This document shows, in pieces, positions 1 through 9,011 of a DNA stretch of 64,000 bases; position 1 is the stretch's first letter; every line of letters starts with the position of its first letter. The stretch lies in NCBI RefSeq assembly GCF_905120345.1, contig NZ_CAJHOA010000001.1:620001-684000 (forward strand). The letters run 5' to 3'. This DNA is from Denitrificimonas caeni. Its GTDB lineage: Bacteria; Pseudomonadota; Gammaproteobacteria; Pseudomonadales; Pseudomonadaceae. The notes beneath the pieces were generated by a model that was not told where the DNA came from, searched no databases, and saw nothing but the letters and a program-made list of their open reading frames with translations. The position numbers and the translations under genes are program-made.

Positions 1-391
1 TCAGCAATTTGAACGCTGGGATGAAAGTATCGCCTTGGCGGCGATGTACACCGCCAATCACTTTCCTGGAATTAAAGCCATTATTGCTTTGACAGAAAGT
101 GGTTATACGCCGCTGGTGATGTCACGCATTCGTTCATCTATGCCCATCTATGCTTTTGCTCCATCACGCCAAACACAAGCACGTGTGGCTTTATTTAGAG
201 GGGTGTACACCGTACCCTTTGATCCAAGCCAACACCCAGGCTCGGTCAGCAAATCGGCCGTTGAAGAACTGGTTAAGCGGGGCATTGTCGAAGAAGGCGA
301 TTGGGTGATCTTAACTAAAGGTGACAGCTACCATATGATTGGCGGCACCAATACTATGAAGCTGCTGCATGTTGGCCATATCATTTCTTAA
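1..391 (+). CDS. pyk: Pyruvate kinase, C-terminal part (5' end outside window)
   Basis: An open frame enters from the left edge (first complete codon at base 2) and stops at 391, giving about 129 residues. The protein matches the C-terminal domain of pyruvate kinase, which converts phosphoenolpyruvate and ADP to pyruvate and ATP: the segment with TANHFPGIKAIIALTESG, then the RP-type stretch SRIRSSMPIYAFAP, and a terminal TKGDSYHMIGGTNTMKL block typical of the allosteric domain. The catalytic barrel lies outside the window. It converges on pdxB, and a long imperfect hairpin separates the two. Which pseudomonad isozyme (pykA or pykF type) it is cannot be decided from this fragment, although the ending resembles PykA. 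Confidence 0.9.
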   Translation, partial: QQFERWDESIALAAMYTANHFPGIKAIIALTESGYTPLVMSRIRSSMPIYAFAPSRQTQARVALFRGVYTVPFDPSQHPGSVSKSAVEELVKRGIVEEGDWVILTKGDSYHMIGGTNTMKLLHVGHIIS

Positions 392-400
392 GCATACTGT

Positions 401-447
401 TACTCAAGCATCACAGCTAAGCTAGACCACCCTGTGATGTTTGAGTA
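401..447. terminator. Hairpin between convergent pyk and pdxB
   Basis: Arms 401-416 and 432-447 pair over 16 bp with one mismatch around a 15-nt loop. It sits between two converging stop codons, so it could stop transcription from both sides. No clear U-tract follows on either strand, which lowers confidence. Confidence 0.5.
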
Positions 448-453
448 CACCCT

Positions 454-1584
454 CTATATAACAATCCCCAGGGCCATAATCATCTGCCGTAAATCATCGT
501 GCGGCTGACTGACTTGCACCTGTAAGTCAGGTATTTCACGACGTACGGGATAGTTTTTACGCACCTGATCAAAACCAGCGCGGCGCGCATCAGCATCACC
601 CTGCAAACTTAAACGAAACGCGGCATCATCACTGCGCGGATCATAGACCGCACGGCATAATACGCGTAGCGCATCCGCCACCGGGGTATGTGCGGCTAAC
701 TGCATCGACAATAATGTCTGCGCTGGAAATTCAATCGTGGCCTTAGCAGGTACGGCAAAATTCTGACAAAAAGCTTGATAAATTTGTTCGGTACCGCGAA
801 TTTTACCGTCCAGGCTATAACCGCCAATATGCGCGGTGGCGATGTCACAATGCTGTGCTAACTCGACATCCACCAGTGGCTCGCCTTCCCAGACATCCAA
901 AACTGCACGTACGTCTGAGCGCTGTGCTAAAAACTGTTTTAACGCCTGATTATCCAGTACGGCACCACGGCTCGCATTGATCAGCCAACTGCCAACGGTC
1001 AACCTCTGCAACTGCTCTGCACCGATTAAATGCTGAGTTGGCCAATCGCCCAGTGCGGTTAAAGGCGTATGTAAACTGACGACATCGCAACGCTCTAGCA
1101 GAGTGGCCAAATCAACATAATCACCGCCCTCACGTTGCTGACGTGGCGGATCGCAAACCAATACCTGCCATCCCAAACCTCGTAGCACTTGCACTAAACG
1201 GCTACCCACTTGTCCGGCCCCAACCACGCCATAACAACGTTGCGCAAGACTCACGCCGTCACGCTCCGCTAACGTGAGCAAAGCACCCAGCACATAATCC
1301 ACCACACCACGCGCATTGCAGCCCGGAGCACTGGCCCAGCCAATACCCTGCGCGGCAAGGTAATCCAAATCTAAATGGTCAGTACCGATGGTACAAGTGC
1401 CGACAAATTTAACCTGCGACCCCGCTAATAAGGTTTGATCAACCTGGGTGACCGAGCGCACCAATAGCACCTCAGCATCCGCTAATACGGCACGATCTAA
1501 ACTGCGTCCGGCGACACGACGTAGTTCACCGTGTTGCTCAAACACCTCAAGCATAGGAATATTTTCATCAGCCAGTATGCGCAC
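454..1584 (-). CDS. pdxB: Erythronate-4-phosphate dehydrogenase
   Basis: PdxB oxidises 4-phospho-D-erythronate in the DXP-dependent pyridoxal 5'-phosphate pathway. The 376-residue length is close to E. coli PdxB. Visible features are the NAD-binding GVVGAGQVG at residues 119-127 and the D-2-hydroxyacid dehydrogenase catalytic triad: Arg206 in NASRGAVLD, Glu235 in VWEGEP and His252 in TAHIGGYS, followed by a C-terminal PdxB dimerisation region of about 90 residues. It is divergent from norM and apparently monocistronic. The start ATG gives the normal [10 protein letters not shown] beginning. The only real alternative, another 2-hydroxyacid dehydrogenase, is unlikely given the C-terminal domain. 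Confidence 0.95.
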   Translation of the reverse strand: MRILADENIPMLEVFEQHGELRRVAGRSLDRAVLADAEVLLVRSVTQVDQTLLAGSQVKFVGTCTIGTDHLDLDYLAAQGIGWASAPGCNARGVVDYVLGALLTLAERDGVSLAQRCYGVVGAGQVGSRLVQVLRGLGWQVLVCDPPRQQREGGDYVDLATLLERCDVVSLHTPLTALGDWPTQHLIGAEQLQRLTVGSWLINASRGAVLDNQALKQFLAQRSDVRAVLDVWEGEPLVDVELAQHCDIATAHIGGYSLDGKIRGTEQIYQAFCQNFAVPAKATIEFPAQTLLSMQLAAHTPVADALRVLCRAVYDPRSDDAAFRLSLQGDADARRAGFDQVRKNYPVRREIPDLQVQVSQPHDDLRQMIMALGIVI

Positions 1585-1788
1585 CTGTAAGCCCTCTTTA
1601 ATCTTGTACTAAAAATCTCTCACGCCGCTGTACAGCGGTAAATGATAGCTACCTAACGATCGTCGCAGCATAGTAAACTATACGCGCTGTCAGCGTGTTT
1701 AACACCAGCGGCTCTAACACCTCTTCCTTTGTCTCCCGCACTGCGCAGCAAATCTTGCTGTATAGGCTTTATTTCTAGGCTGTTTTGT

Positions 1789-3162
1789 ATGTCCATTACT
1801 TATCGTTATCAACGTGTCATGACCGAATGGCGTGCTCTACTTAAACTTGCCGTGCCGATTATTATTGGTCAGCTGGCCAATACCGCTATGGGTTTTGTCG
1901 ATACCGTCATGGCGGGTCGCGTCAGCCCGAACGATCTGGCTGCGGTAGCGCTGGGCAACTCGGTATGGGTGCCGATTTTCTTGTTAATGAGTGGAATCTT
2001 GCTGGCCACCACCGCCAAAGTGTCACATGCTTTTGGTCGCGGTGCCGAGTTAGAAATGGGGTTCTTAGTCCGTCAAGCCTTATGGTTGGGCTTTGCTCTA
2101 GGCTGCGGTCTTGGCATCCTCTTATGGAATGCACAGCCATTAATGGAGTTAATGGGCGTTGATCCAATTCTGATTAAACCAGCCATGGGCTATTTACGTG
2201 CGGTTGCTTGCGGTTTTCCTGCGGTAGGGGTGTATCTGGTATTTCGTTGTTATAGCGATGCATTGGGTTTGACTCGCCCGAGCATGGTGATCGGCATTTT
2301 AGGACTACTGCTCAACATTCCGCTTAACTACATCTTTATTAATGGTCATCTAGGTCTGCCTGCTATGGGCGGCGTCGGCTGTGGTTGGGCGACAGGCCTG
2401 GTCATGATATTTATGATGATCGCTATGTTTTTTTGGGTCCGCTGGGCACCCTATTATAAATCCAGTCAAATTTTTGCGCGTTTTCAATGGCCGCAATGGC
2501 CTGCACAAAAAGGCCTATTATCGCTAGGTTTACCAATTGGTGTATCAATTTTTGCTGAAGCCAGTTTGTTTTCAGTGATTGCCCTGCTGATTGGCGGTCT
2601 CGGTGCTAATGTGGTCGCGGGACATCAAATTGCCCTTAATTTTAGCTCGTTAGTTTTTATGATCCCTTACTCTCTGGCGATGGCGACGACGGTACGGGTC
2701 GGCCAAGCCTTGGGCTCTAAGCGTCCACGCGATGCACGCTTTTCTGCCGGTGTGGCCATGGCCACTGGTCTGATCTGTGCCTGTGCGTCAGCCAGCTATA
2801 TGTTTTTATTACGTGAGCATATTGCCCGTATTTACACCACTGATGCTGCCGTACTTGCAGTTGCTACTTCATTAATTATTTATTCAGCAATTTTTCAGTT
2901 TTCCGATGCGATTCAAGTCACCGCCGCGGGTGCTTTGCGTGGTTATCAAGATACTCGTATCACTATGCTCATCACCTTATTCTCTTACTGGGGCGTAGGT
3001 TTGCCGGTCGGCTATCTGTTAGGTCTCAGTGATAAATTTGGCATTGCACAAGGCCCTGCAGGCTTATGGCAAGGACTTATTGTTGGTTTGAGTTGCGCCG
3101 CTGTCATGCTTGGTATACGTCTACATAAAATTGCACGTAGACATAATCTTACTGCGGTCTAA
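1789..3162 (+). CDS. norM: MATE family multidrug/Na+ antiporter (NorM/PmpM type)
   Basis: Inner-membrane MATE exporter of 457 residues, the usual NorM length, with about 12 hydrophobic segments in two homologous halves. The N-terminal LAVPIIIGQLANTAMGFVDTVMAGRVSP block is the family hallmark (quoted in part: GQLANTAMGFVDTVMAGR). MATE proteins expel cationic drugs and fluoroquinolones using Na+ or H+ gradients. The frame stays open upstream to a TTG at 1729, but ATG 1789 is the first good start; an internal ATG at 1819 (MTEWRALLKL) would also leave the membrane core intact. The gene is divergent from pdxB. Substrates cannot be read from the sequence. Confidence 0.9.
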   Translation: MSITYRYQRVMTEWRALLKLAVPIIIGQLANTAMGFVDTVMAGRVSPNDLAAVALGNSVWVPIFLLMSGILLATTAKVSHAFGRGAELEMGFLVRQALWLGFALGCGLGILLWNAQPLMELMGVDPILIKPAMGYLRAVACGFPAVGVYLVFRCYSDALGLTRPSMVIGILGLLLNIPLNYIFINGHLGLPAMGGVGCGWATGLVMIFMMIAMFFWVRWAPYYKSSQIFARFQWPQWPAQKGLLSLGLPIGVSIFAEASLFSVIALLIGGLGANVVAGHQIALNFSSLVFMIPYSLAMATTVRVGQALGSKRPRDARFSAGVAMATGLICACASASYMFLLREHIARIYTTDAAVLAVATSLIIYSAIFQFSDAIQVTAAGALRGYQDTRITMLITLFSYWGVGLPVGYLLGLSDKFGIAQGPAGLWQGLIVGLSCAAVMLGIRLHKIARRHNLTAV

Positions 3163-3370
3163 CTGGGACTGCAGGGTTCAAATAGAACCACCGACCCTCG
3201 CTCGCCGAACAGTGCATAACGGGATTGAATGTAAGGATGAATTAAATTCCGTTAGCGTAAAGAAAAAACCATCAAAGTACTCTAATAGGCTCTGTTAAAC
3301 ACCTGCCAAGCTCTCCAAGCATCGCGCAAAGCTATAGTGCATGCGGCTTTGCAAAAACAATCCACAAAGA

Positions 3371-3392
3371 CTGTGGATAACTCTGTGTATAA
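3371..3392. repeat. Tandem DnaA boxes; left copy of a 20-bp direct repeat
   Basis: TGTGGATAA (3372-3380) and TGTGTATAA (3384-3392) are both perfect reverse matches to the DnaA box TTATNCACA, spaced on a 12-bp period. Bases 3371-3390 recur with 19 of 20 identities and the same orientation at 8728-8747, on the other side of the alpha-2-macroglobulin gene. Confidence 0.65.
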
Positions 3393-3640
3393 CATGCTTA
3401 TAGATGCTGTTAATGACCACGGTACGGGGCTTTGCTACAAACTGATGATTTTTTCACCAAATTTATAAATCCTTTAAAATCAAAGACTTACAAAGTCAAG
3501 AGATAAATAACTTAGCATCCTAAGCAGCTCTAATCGATTTAAACAAAACACCTGTATGAATGTGTACAACTTATTTACGGCTAACAAAAATGCAATAAAT
3601 ATCAAGAGCCTATACAGACTTTTTTCAAAGTATTTTACTG

Positions 3641-3684
3641 GCTTTTGGGTTGACAAAGCCCTGTACAGCAGTCAACCCAAAGGC
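3641..3684 (-). terminator. Stem-loop after the alpha-2-macroglobulin gene
   Basis: Arms 3641-3654 and 3671-3684 pair over 14 bp with one G-T pair around a 16-nt loop, beginning 8 bp after the macroglobulin stop. The position suits a terminator of that minus-strand gene, but a U-tract is weak or missing, so it may instead stabilise the 3' end. Confidence 0.5.
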
Positions 3685-3691
3685 AACTCAA

Positions 3692-6600
3692 TTAGCGCGG
3701 CTTAATCAGTAAGGTTTCAGCACTGCGGCTTAGCGCTTGCCAATCCGGACGATACATCGATGCCACCTGTGCCGGCGGTAGTCGATAACGCCCTGGGGTC
3801 ACCGCGCGTGCCAAATAAAGCAGATGCCTCACCTGCCCTTCAGGAATTGATAGCGCAGCCACATAACGGTCATCACGGTATTCCTGGTGAGCAATATCGG
3901 CATTTTGCATCGCCTCCTGCCAATCACGTAACGCTGTACTGGCATGACTTAAACTGGCAGAGCTTTGCGCTAAGTTTTGATTTTCCAGCTCTAACCCAGC
4001 AGGTAACAAATCCACCAATAAAGCATCCGGGACTGTTTGCGTAGCGCGCACCGCTAAGTGCACCACGACTAAATCGCCACTGCGTAACTCATTTAGGTTT
4101 AATGCTTCACCTTGCGGATCAAAATACTGTCGCTCAATACTCAGCACCTGCCCACCCGCCATAGGGGCTTGACTGGGGTAGCCTGACAGCTGTAACCGTT
4201 GATAGAGATCGCGCTCATTAGATGTCGTCAGCGTCAGACCCGCTTGCAACTGCTGCGCCGTTAATAACAGCTGACTATTAGCGCCTGACAAATCAATACG
4301 CTGTGCGTCTGTTTGCAACTGTGCTTGCCAGTCCGTATCGGCTTTGCTCAATTGCGCGCGCGCCGCCATAAACAAGGCATTACGTTCTTGCGTCGACAAG
4401 CCTGTGCGCCTATTTAAACTATCGGCCAAGTCAAACATGCGTTGCGTTTGCTCTGCCGGCGCTAAATCATACTCTTGCAGCAACGCTAAAATCTGCGCTT
4501 GATCACGCAGTTCGCTGCCGAAGTCAGCCATATACAGCTCATCACTGCGCTGCACATGCAATCCAGCATACAGAGCTTGTTGAGCTTTCGGCGCATCACC
4601 CATCCACTGCAAGGCTAAAGCTAAGTGCAGTAACGGCAAACCAGAACGTGCATCCTGGCGACGCTCAAACAAACTACGTAAGGCACCGAGTGGTGCATTT
4701 TTATCGCGCGCTAAAACAAAGCCAGCATAAGCCTGCACAGCAAAGCGCGTACTCTCTGGTGCCTGGCTATAATCACTATCAATTAAGTAGCCTTCTTGCA
4801 GATAACGCAATAAACGCTCTTGTGCTGATTTTAATGCGGCTGTCGGTACCGCAAAACCTTGCTGGCGAGCACGCAGTAAGAAGTCCGTGACATAGACTGT
4901 TGCCCAATATTCTTCAGTACCTTCTGCGCTCCACATAGCAAAACTGCCATTGTAACGCTGCATCGCTAACAAACGCTCAATGCCCAACTCAATCTGCTGA
5001 CGGCGCTGTTCAGGTGTATCGGTACTGATCTTCAGCCCATCCAACTGCGCATCGCTGATATACAACGCAGCCATTAAACCACTGGTCGTTTGCTCGGAGC
5101 AGCCATAAGGGTACGCATCTAAAGCTCGCAGGTGTTCAGTGATATTCAATGGTGGACGACTAGAGACACTGAGCACGGCCTCAAGACCACTGGCTTGATA
5201 ACCGGCCAACGCTTCTGGTGGTAATCGCCACGATTGGTTGGCATTAATCGCCGCTTGATAACTACGACTTTCTGCTGGGTAAGCCGGACGTACACCAATA
5301 CGCCAGTCACGCTTGAGCGCGGCCAAGTCTTCATTAGGCAACTGCATACCCTGCACGTCTAAATGCACTTGGCCCTGCCCATAACCTGCAAGAGCCGTGA
5401 CTGGTACTTCAAGAATTTTGCGCTGCTTGGCGGCCAGCTCAACCTTTAAACTGCGTGACGCTGGTGCAATGGATAACAATCCGCTACTGCTCAGTTGCAC
5501 TGAAACACTTTGTGCCTGCTCAGTTAGGTTATGTAGATCCAACGCCACTTGGCTATGATCGCCACCGGCTAAAAAGCGTGGCGCAGACAATTCTGCAACC
5601 AAAGGTGCGGCCACCTCAAGCGGCTGCTCAGCCATGCCAAATTGGTTATCATTCCACACTTGTGCGGTTAAACGTAAACGACCATTAAAGTCTGGAATAT
5701 CTAGAGTAATTTCGGCTTCCCCTTGCGCATCGAGAGTTACCGGCATGCTTTGTAAAGCCACAATATTGACATGAGTTTGGGGTCGCTGACCGCCGCCGGC
5801 CAAAGCCGCATCACCACCAAATAACATCCGTGCTAAACGCCCATTACCCGCCTCAATCAATTGCCCGTACACATCAAACTGATCGACGCTATAGCCTTTA
5901 CGAGCAAAGAATCCAGCAAAAGGATCAGGTGCTGCAAACTCAGTAATATTTAAAATACCTACATCCACCGCTGATAGCATCACCTGCGTCGAGCGTGTGA
6001 GTGCTTGTCCATCGACGCTCTGAGCTTTGACTTTAACCGTCAAAGGCTGTCCTGGGCGCATCTGTTCTGGCGCGTGTAAACTCAGCGCCAGTTGTCGGTC
6101 TTTGCGCTGCAACGGTAAGTGCAATAAGCCGACCGCGCGCTTGGGGGTGATTTGCGCTTGGCGCTCACCCGGACGCACCACTAAGGCACTGATATATAAG
6201 TCATGGCGCAACCAATCATCGGCCAGTGGAATCTCAATGCTAGTGCCCTCAGCGGGCACATTGAGCGGCTGCCACCACAACGGGCCATCCGCCGATTCCA
6301 CCAATAGATAACCACTACCAGCGGCTGGAGCATTAATCGTTACTCGCGCTGTATCACCATTGCGATAAGCAGGCTTATCCAACGCCAACTTGACCTGATC
6401 AGGACGTACCGCACCACCTAAGGCATTATCTTGCTCAGCATAACCGGCCCAAAAACCTAAACTGCTAAGCAACCCGGTACTGGGGTCTTCCACCTCAAGA
6501 CGGTACGGACCCCACAGCACAGGGACACTCACCGTTGCAGTATGACCAGACTCAATCGCGACTGTTTGTTCACTCACCGTAATTAGCTTTTTATTGTAGT

Positions 6601-8602
6601 GATGACTCCAGCCCGAATTCTCAGAATAATTCCAATAATAATCGCGGCGCTCACGGATCAAACGCACCTTGAGTTGTTCGGCAGCGAGTTTGTCCCCTTG
6701 TGGATTGCTTAAAACAATTTCAAATTCTGGTTGGCTGTCGGCATCCACTTCCTCACCTTGGAAAACGCCGCGAATACCCGGCAATTGACTTGCAGGCCAA
6801 ACCGCTTGCAGGACACGACGGGTTACCGGACGACCAGCAGACTCTAAAATACTGGCCTGCACAATTAAATTCAACGGCGATTTGCTTTGCGACCATTGAC
6901 TGTCGAGCTGAATCTGCACATGACCTTGTTCATCCAACAACAATTCATCCAGATCAATATCTTGATGAATTGGCTCGTCACTCACGGCACCAAACTGGAA
7001 GCCTGGTAAGGCGCTAACCGCATCACGTAAAGGACGAATATACAGCTGCCCAGTAACCCGGTTGCCCGCTGCCGGTGCGCCATATAAATAACGTCCTTCG
7101 ACCGCCACATTGAGCGCATCTTGCGGTTTAAGTGGTGTAGCACTGGCTTGTAAATCTAAAGCGAGGCGCTCAGGTAAAAAATCCTCAACGAGAATGTCAT
7201 AGACCTGCTTGATGCCACCGCCTAAATCAAACAACAACTGCCAGCGTCCGGTCGGGGCATTGGCCCCAATCGGCAGCTGATACTGATACAAACCTTGCTC
7301 ATCCGCCTGCCAAACAAATTGACGGCTGACCTGTTGGTCGGGTCGACGGACTTCAACCTGAATCGGTTGCACCTCTACCTTCTGTCCATCAGCATCGCGC
7401 AATAGACCATTGAGTAAGATAGTTTCACCCGGACGGTATAAGTCGCGCGGACCAAAGACAAAAAACTGCAAGGCTTGTCCTGGCGGTCCGGCAATCGCAA
7501 ACTCAGCCAAATCTAAACTGGCAGTGTTTAAACGTATAAAACTGGTTTGCTGACCATGCTGAGCGACCAAGACATCAGCTTTATCGGTAATTGGCAGCTG
7601 AGCATGACCTTGTTTATCGGTTTTACCCGATGCCAACAGCTGACCTTTTTTATCTAAAATCTGCAGATCAATGGCTTCTAGGGCTAAGCCATTGGATAAG
7701 GCTTGGGTAAATACATCCAGTTGTTGACGAAAACGGTGTGCTGAAACGGCAATATCACTGATGGAAAATACTGTCGCGGGCTGTGTGTAATTATAGGTAC
7801 CGGCCTCACGCATCACCGCTAAATAGACACCGGCTTCATTTAAGGCTTTGATGGGTTTGATTGGCAGCTGCAAAGTTTCACGCGTATTAAGTGCGGGACT
7901 GAGTTCGAAGCGCGCACTGTGAACTAAATCAGCTAAGGGTAAAAGCTCACGAGCTTGCCAGGTTTCTAAGCTTGAGTTACGCCCCCATTGCGTTAAAAAC
8001 TCTGGCAAAGCACTGTTTTTAATACGAAAAAACTCAACATCAACATGCTCAACATTGAGCGCCAGCACCGGTAAGCCTTGGCTAAACTCAGCCGGCAGCA
8101 AAGAGCCACGACTGGCGAAGCCCACTGAAGGCTGTAAGTCGCGAGTTTCAATTTTCGTGCTGTAGTCTTTACCTAACTGCGCCTGAGTGATCGCCGTCAA
8201 ACCGGCATCAACACTAACAATTAAGCTACGCTTGGGTGGAATATGGCGCATGCGCAGTTCAAGTAAATCAGCACTCAGCTCCCACGCACCGTCGAGTTTG
8301 CCACTTTTGCTATCAACAATATGCACCATCTGGGCAAAGTTTTGTTCAGCTTGCAGAGGAACAGAAAACGTTAAGCTGATGACACTGGCACCCTCTTGCT
8401 CCACCTCCGAGGCATCAACGACCTGTAGCGGCTGATCCTGATAACGGGTGGCCAGTAACGCAGGATCAATGACCGGCGTTTTGCTACTGACAACACTTTC
8501 ACTGAGCGGGGCCGGCGTCACTACGTCAAGCGGCGGCTCACCTGAATCACAGGCCGTCAGCATTAAACACAATAGCGTACCGATAAGTCCTTTGCGCCAC
8601 AT
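3692..8602 (-). CDS. yfhM: Bacterial alpha-2-macroglobulin lipoprotein (YfhM/ECAM-like)
   Basis: Protein of 1636 residues, close to E. coli YfhM. Bacterial alpha-2-macroglobulins are thought to trap attacking proteases in the periplasm and protect the envelope. The start ATG at 8602 has GGAG six bases upstream and gives a lipoprotein signal peptide ending LTAC, with lipidated Cys18; Asp at +2 predicts inner-membrane retention, as known for YfhM. An in-frame ATG at 8617 is less likely. The thioester motif CSEQ is intact (Cys1168, Glu1170, Gln1171), placing it in the thioester-bearing type. YfhM genes usually neighbour pbpC (penicillin-binding protein 1C); no pbpC is in this window. A MerR-type operator candidate lies 66 bp upstream of the start, and DnaA-box repeats flank the gene on both sides. 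Confidence 0.93.
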   Translation of the reverse strand: MWRKGLIGTLLCLMLTACDSGEPPLDVVTPAPLSESVVSSKTPVIDPALLATRYQDQPLQVVDASEVEQEGASVISLTFSVPLQAEQNFAQMVHIVDSKSGKLDGAWELSADLLELRMRHIPPKRSLIVSVDAGLTAITQAQLGKDYSTKIETRDLQPSVGFASRGSLLPAEFSQGLPVLALNVEHVDVEFFRIKNSALPEFLTQWGRNSSLETWQARELLPLADLVHSARFELSPALNTRETLQLPIKPIKALNEAGVYLAVMREAGTYNYTQPATVFSISDIAVSAHRFRQQLDVFTQALSNGLALEAIDLQILDKKGQLLASGKTDKQGHAQLPITDKADVLVAQHGQQTSFIRLNTASLDLAEFAIAGPPGQALQFFVFGPRDLYRPGETILLNGLLRDADGQKVEVQPIQVEVRRPDQQVSRQFVWQADEQGLYQYQLPIGANAPTGRWQLLFDLGGGIKQVYDILVEDFLPERLALDLQASATPLKPQDALNVAVEGRYLYGAPAAGNRVTGQLYIRPLRDAVSALPGFQFGAVSDEPIHQDIDLDELLLDEQGHVQIQLDSQWSQSKSPLNLIVQASILESAGRPVTRRVLQAVWPASQLPGIRGVFQGEEVDADSQPEFEIVLSNPQGDKLAAEQLKVRLIRERRDYYWNYSENSGWSHHYNKKLITVSEQTVAIESGHTATVSVPVLWGPYRLEVEDPSTGLLSSLGFWAGYAEQDNALGGAVRPDQVKLALDKPAYRNGDTARVTINAPAAGSGYLLVESADGPLWWQPLNVPAEGTSIEIPLADDWLRHDLYISALVVRPGERQAQITPKRAVGLLHLPLQRKDRQLALSLHAPEQMRPGQPLTVKVKAQSVDGQALTRSTQVMLSAVDVGILNITEFAAPDPFAGFFARKGYSVDQFDVYGQLIEAGNGRLARMLFGGDAALAGGGQRPQTHVNIVALQSMPVTLDAQGEAEITLDIPDFNGRLRLTAQVWNDNQFGMAEQPLEVAAPLVAELSAPRFLAGGDHSQVALDLHNLTEQAQSVSVQLSSSGLLSIAPASRSLKVELAAKQRKILEVPVTALAGYGQGQVHLDVQGMQLPNEDLAALKRDWRIGVRPAYPAESRSYQAAINANQSWRLPPEALAGYQASGLEAVLSVSSRPPLNITEHLRALDAYPYGCSEQTTSGLMAALYISDAQLDGLKISTDTPEQRRQQIELGIERLLAMQRYNGSFAMWSAEGTEEYWATVYVTDFLLRARQQGFAVPTAALKSAQERLLRYLQEGYLIDSDYSQAPESTRFAVQAYAGFVLARDKNAPLGALRSLFERRQDARSGLPLLHLALALQWMGDAPKAQQALYAGLHVQRSDELYMADFGSELRDQAQILALLQEYDLAPAEQTQRMFDLADSLNRRTGLSTQERNALFMAARAQLSKADTDWQAQLQTDAQRIDLSGANSQLLLTAQQLQAGLTLTTSNERDLYQRLQLSGYPSQAPMAGGQVLSIERQYFDPQGEALNLNELRSGDLVVVHLAVRATQTVPDALLVDLLPAGLELENQNLAQSSASLSHASTALRDWQEAMQNADIAHQEYRDDRYVAALSIPEGQVRHLLYLARAVTPGRYRLPPAQVASMYRPDWQALSRSAETLLIKPR

Positions 8603-8667
8603 ACGTTGCTCCAGCATAATATTGATTATCAGCGCATACTATAAACGACAGAACAACTCAGCGACCA

Positions 8668-8691
8668 TGTACAGAGTCGATAGAGTGTAAA
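8668..8691. promoter_or_regulatory. Candidate PplR/LitR-type operator upstream of the macroglobulin gene
   Basis: TGTACA-N12-TGTAAA matches 11 of 12 defined positions of T(G/A)TACA-N12-TGTA(C/T)A, the PplR1 site reported in P. putida. The motif is its own reverse complement, so orientation is not informative. It lies 66 bp before the macroglobulin ATG and 320 bp before the LOV gene. The nearest -10-like hexamer is 24 bp beyond the operator edge, a different register from the two better-placed sites in this window. Confidence 0.4.
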
Positions 8692-8714
8692 AAATCATCT
8701 CATTGGTCGTACAG

Positions 8715-8749
8715 TTATACACACTGTCTGTGGATAACTCTGTGCATAT
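8715..8749. repeat. DnaA-box cluster; right copy of the 20-bp direct repeat
   Basis: TTATACACA (8715-8723, forward) and TGTGGATAA (8729-8737, reverse) match TTATNCACA perfectly; TGTGCATAT (8741-8749, reverse) differs at one base. The last two keep the 12-bp period seen at 3372-3392. Bases 8728-8747 form the second copy of the direct repeat that brackets the macroglobulin gene. Confidence 0.65.
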
Positions 8750-8792
8750 TCTGTTCGAGAATCGTGCAAGCGCTGTCAGAATCATAGCCAGC

Positions 8793-8810
8793 AACGCTTG
8801 AGCGTTTTTT
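8793..8810 (+). terminator. Small intrinsic-terminator-like hairpin without an upstream gene
   Basis: AACGC-TTGA-GCGTT followed immediately by TTTT on the plus strand. No annotated gene reads into it from the left, since the macroglobulin gene points away. It may end a short transcript starting near 8640-8760, or attenuate the LOV leader. The stem is short, so it could be chance. Confidence 0.4.
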
Positions 8811-9011
8811 AACCATCTTTGAAAAAGCTGTTAATTCAATCACTTACAAAGCTATAGCGACGCACAAAAAACAGTATTTGCTGCTTGTTGCAAGATTTTT
8901 AAGTAGCATTAAATTGTGTACAAGTATTTTTCACCGCGCATCGACTGCAACTTCTTATTGAAACAGTGATGCAGCTTGCTAGAATGCGGCAACGATCTGA
9001 TAAGGCATCCC

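Larger units (their letters stand above)
3163..3691. other. 529-bp intergenic region downstream of norM and of the alpha-2-macroglobulin gene
   Basis: No convincing gene is present. It holds a GCAAAGC/GCTTTGC inverted repeat (3326-3352), two tandem DnaA-box matches (3372-3380 and 3384-3392), an AT-rich stretch of about 200 bp (3440-3640), and a strong inverted repeat (3641-3684) next to the macroglobulin stop codon. Both flanking genes end here, so this much spacer is unusual for an otherwise compact genome. A 62-codon frame overlapping the norM end has no ribosome-binding site and no protein-like composition. Confidence 0.6.
8603..9011. other. 409-bp divergent intergenic region (macroglobulin / LOV)
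   Basis: Holds from left to right: a possible -10 TATAGT for the minus-strand macroglobulin gene (8638-8643), a candidate PplR-type operator (8668-8691), a cluster of three DnaA-box-like sequences (8715-8749), a small intrinsic-terminator-like hairpin with a T-run (8793-8810), and a TGTACA half-site (8917-8922) about 90 bp before the LOV start. No protein-coding frame of note. Confidence 0.6.

Noticed and set aside
23-200. TGTACA sequences inside the pyruvate kinase gene
   Set aside because: They lie in coding sequence as isolated hexamers without a partner half-site.
3170-3190. tRNA T-arm-like GGTTCAAAT
   Set aside because: It forms only GGTTC/GAACC; no acceptor, D or anticodon arm can be built around it.
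3110-3298. 62-codon frame overlapping the norM end
   Set aside because: No ribosome-binding site, overlaps norM coding sequence in another frame and has no protein-like pattern.
3372-3640. Chromosomal replication origin
   Set aside because: DnaA boxes beside AT-rich DNA look origin-like, but pseudomonad oriC lies by rpmH/dnaA/dnaN, none of which is here, and only two boxes are present.
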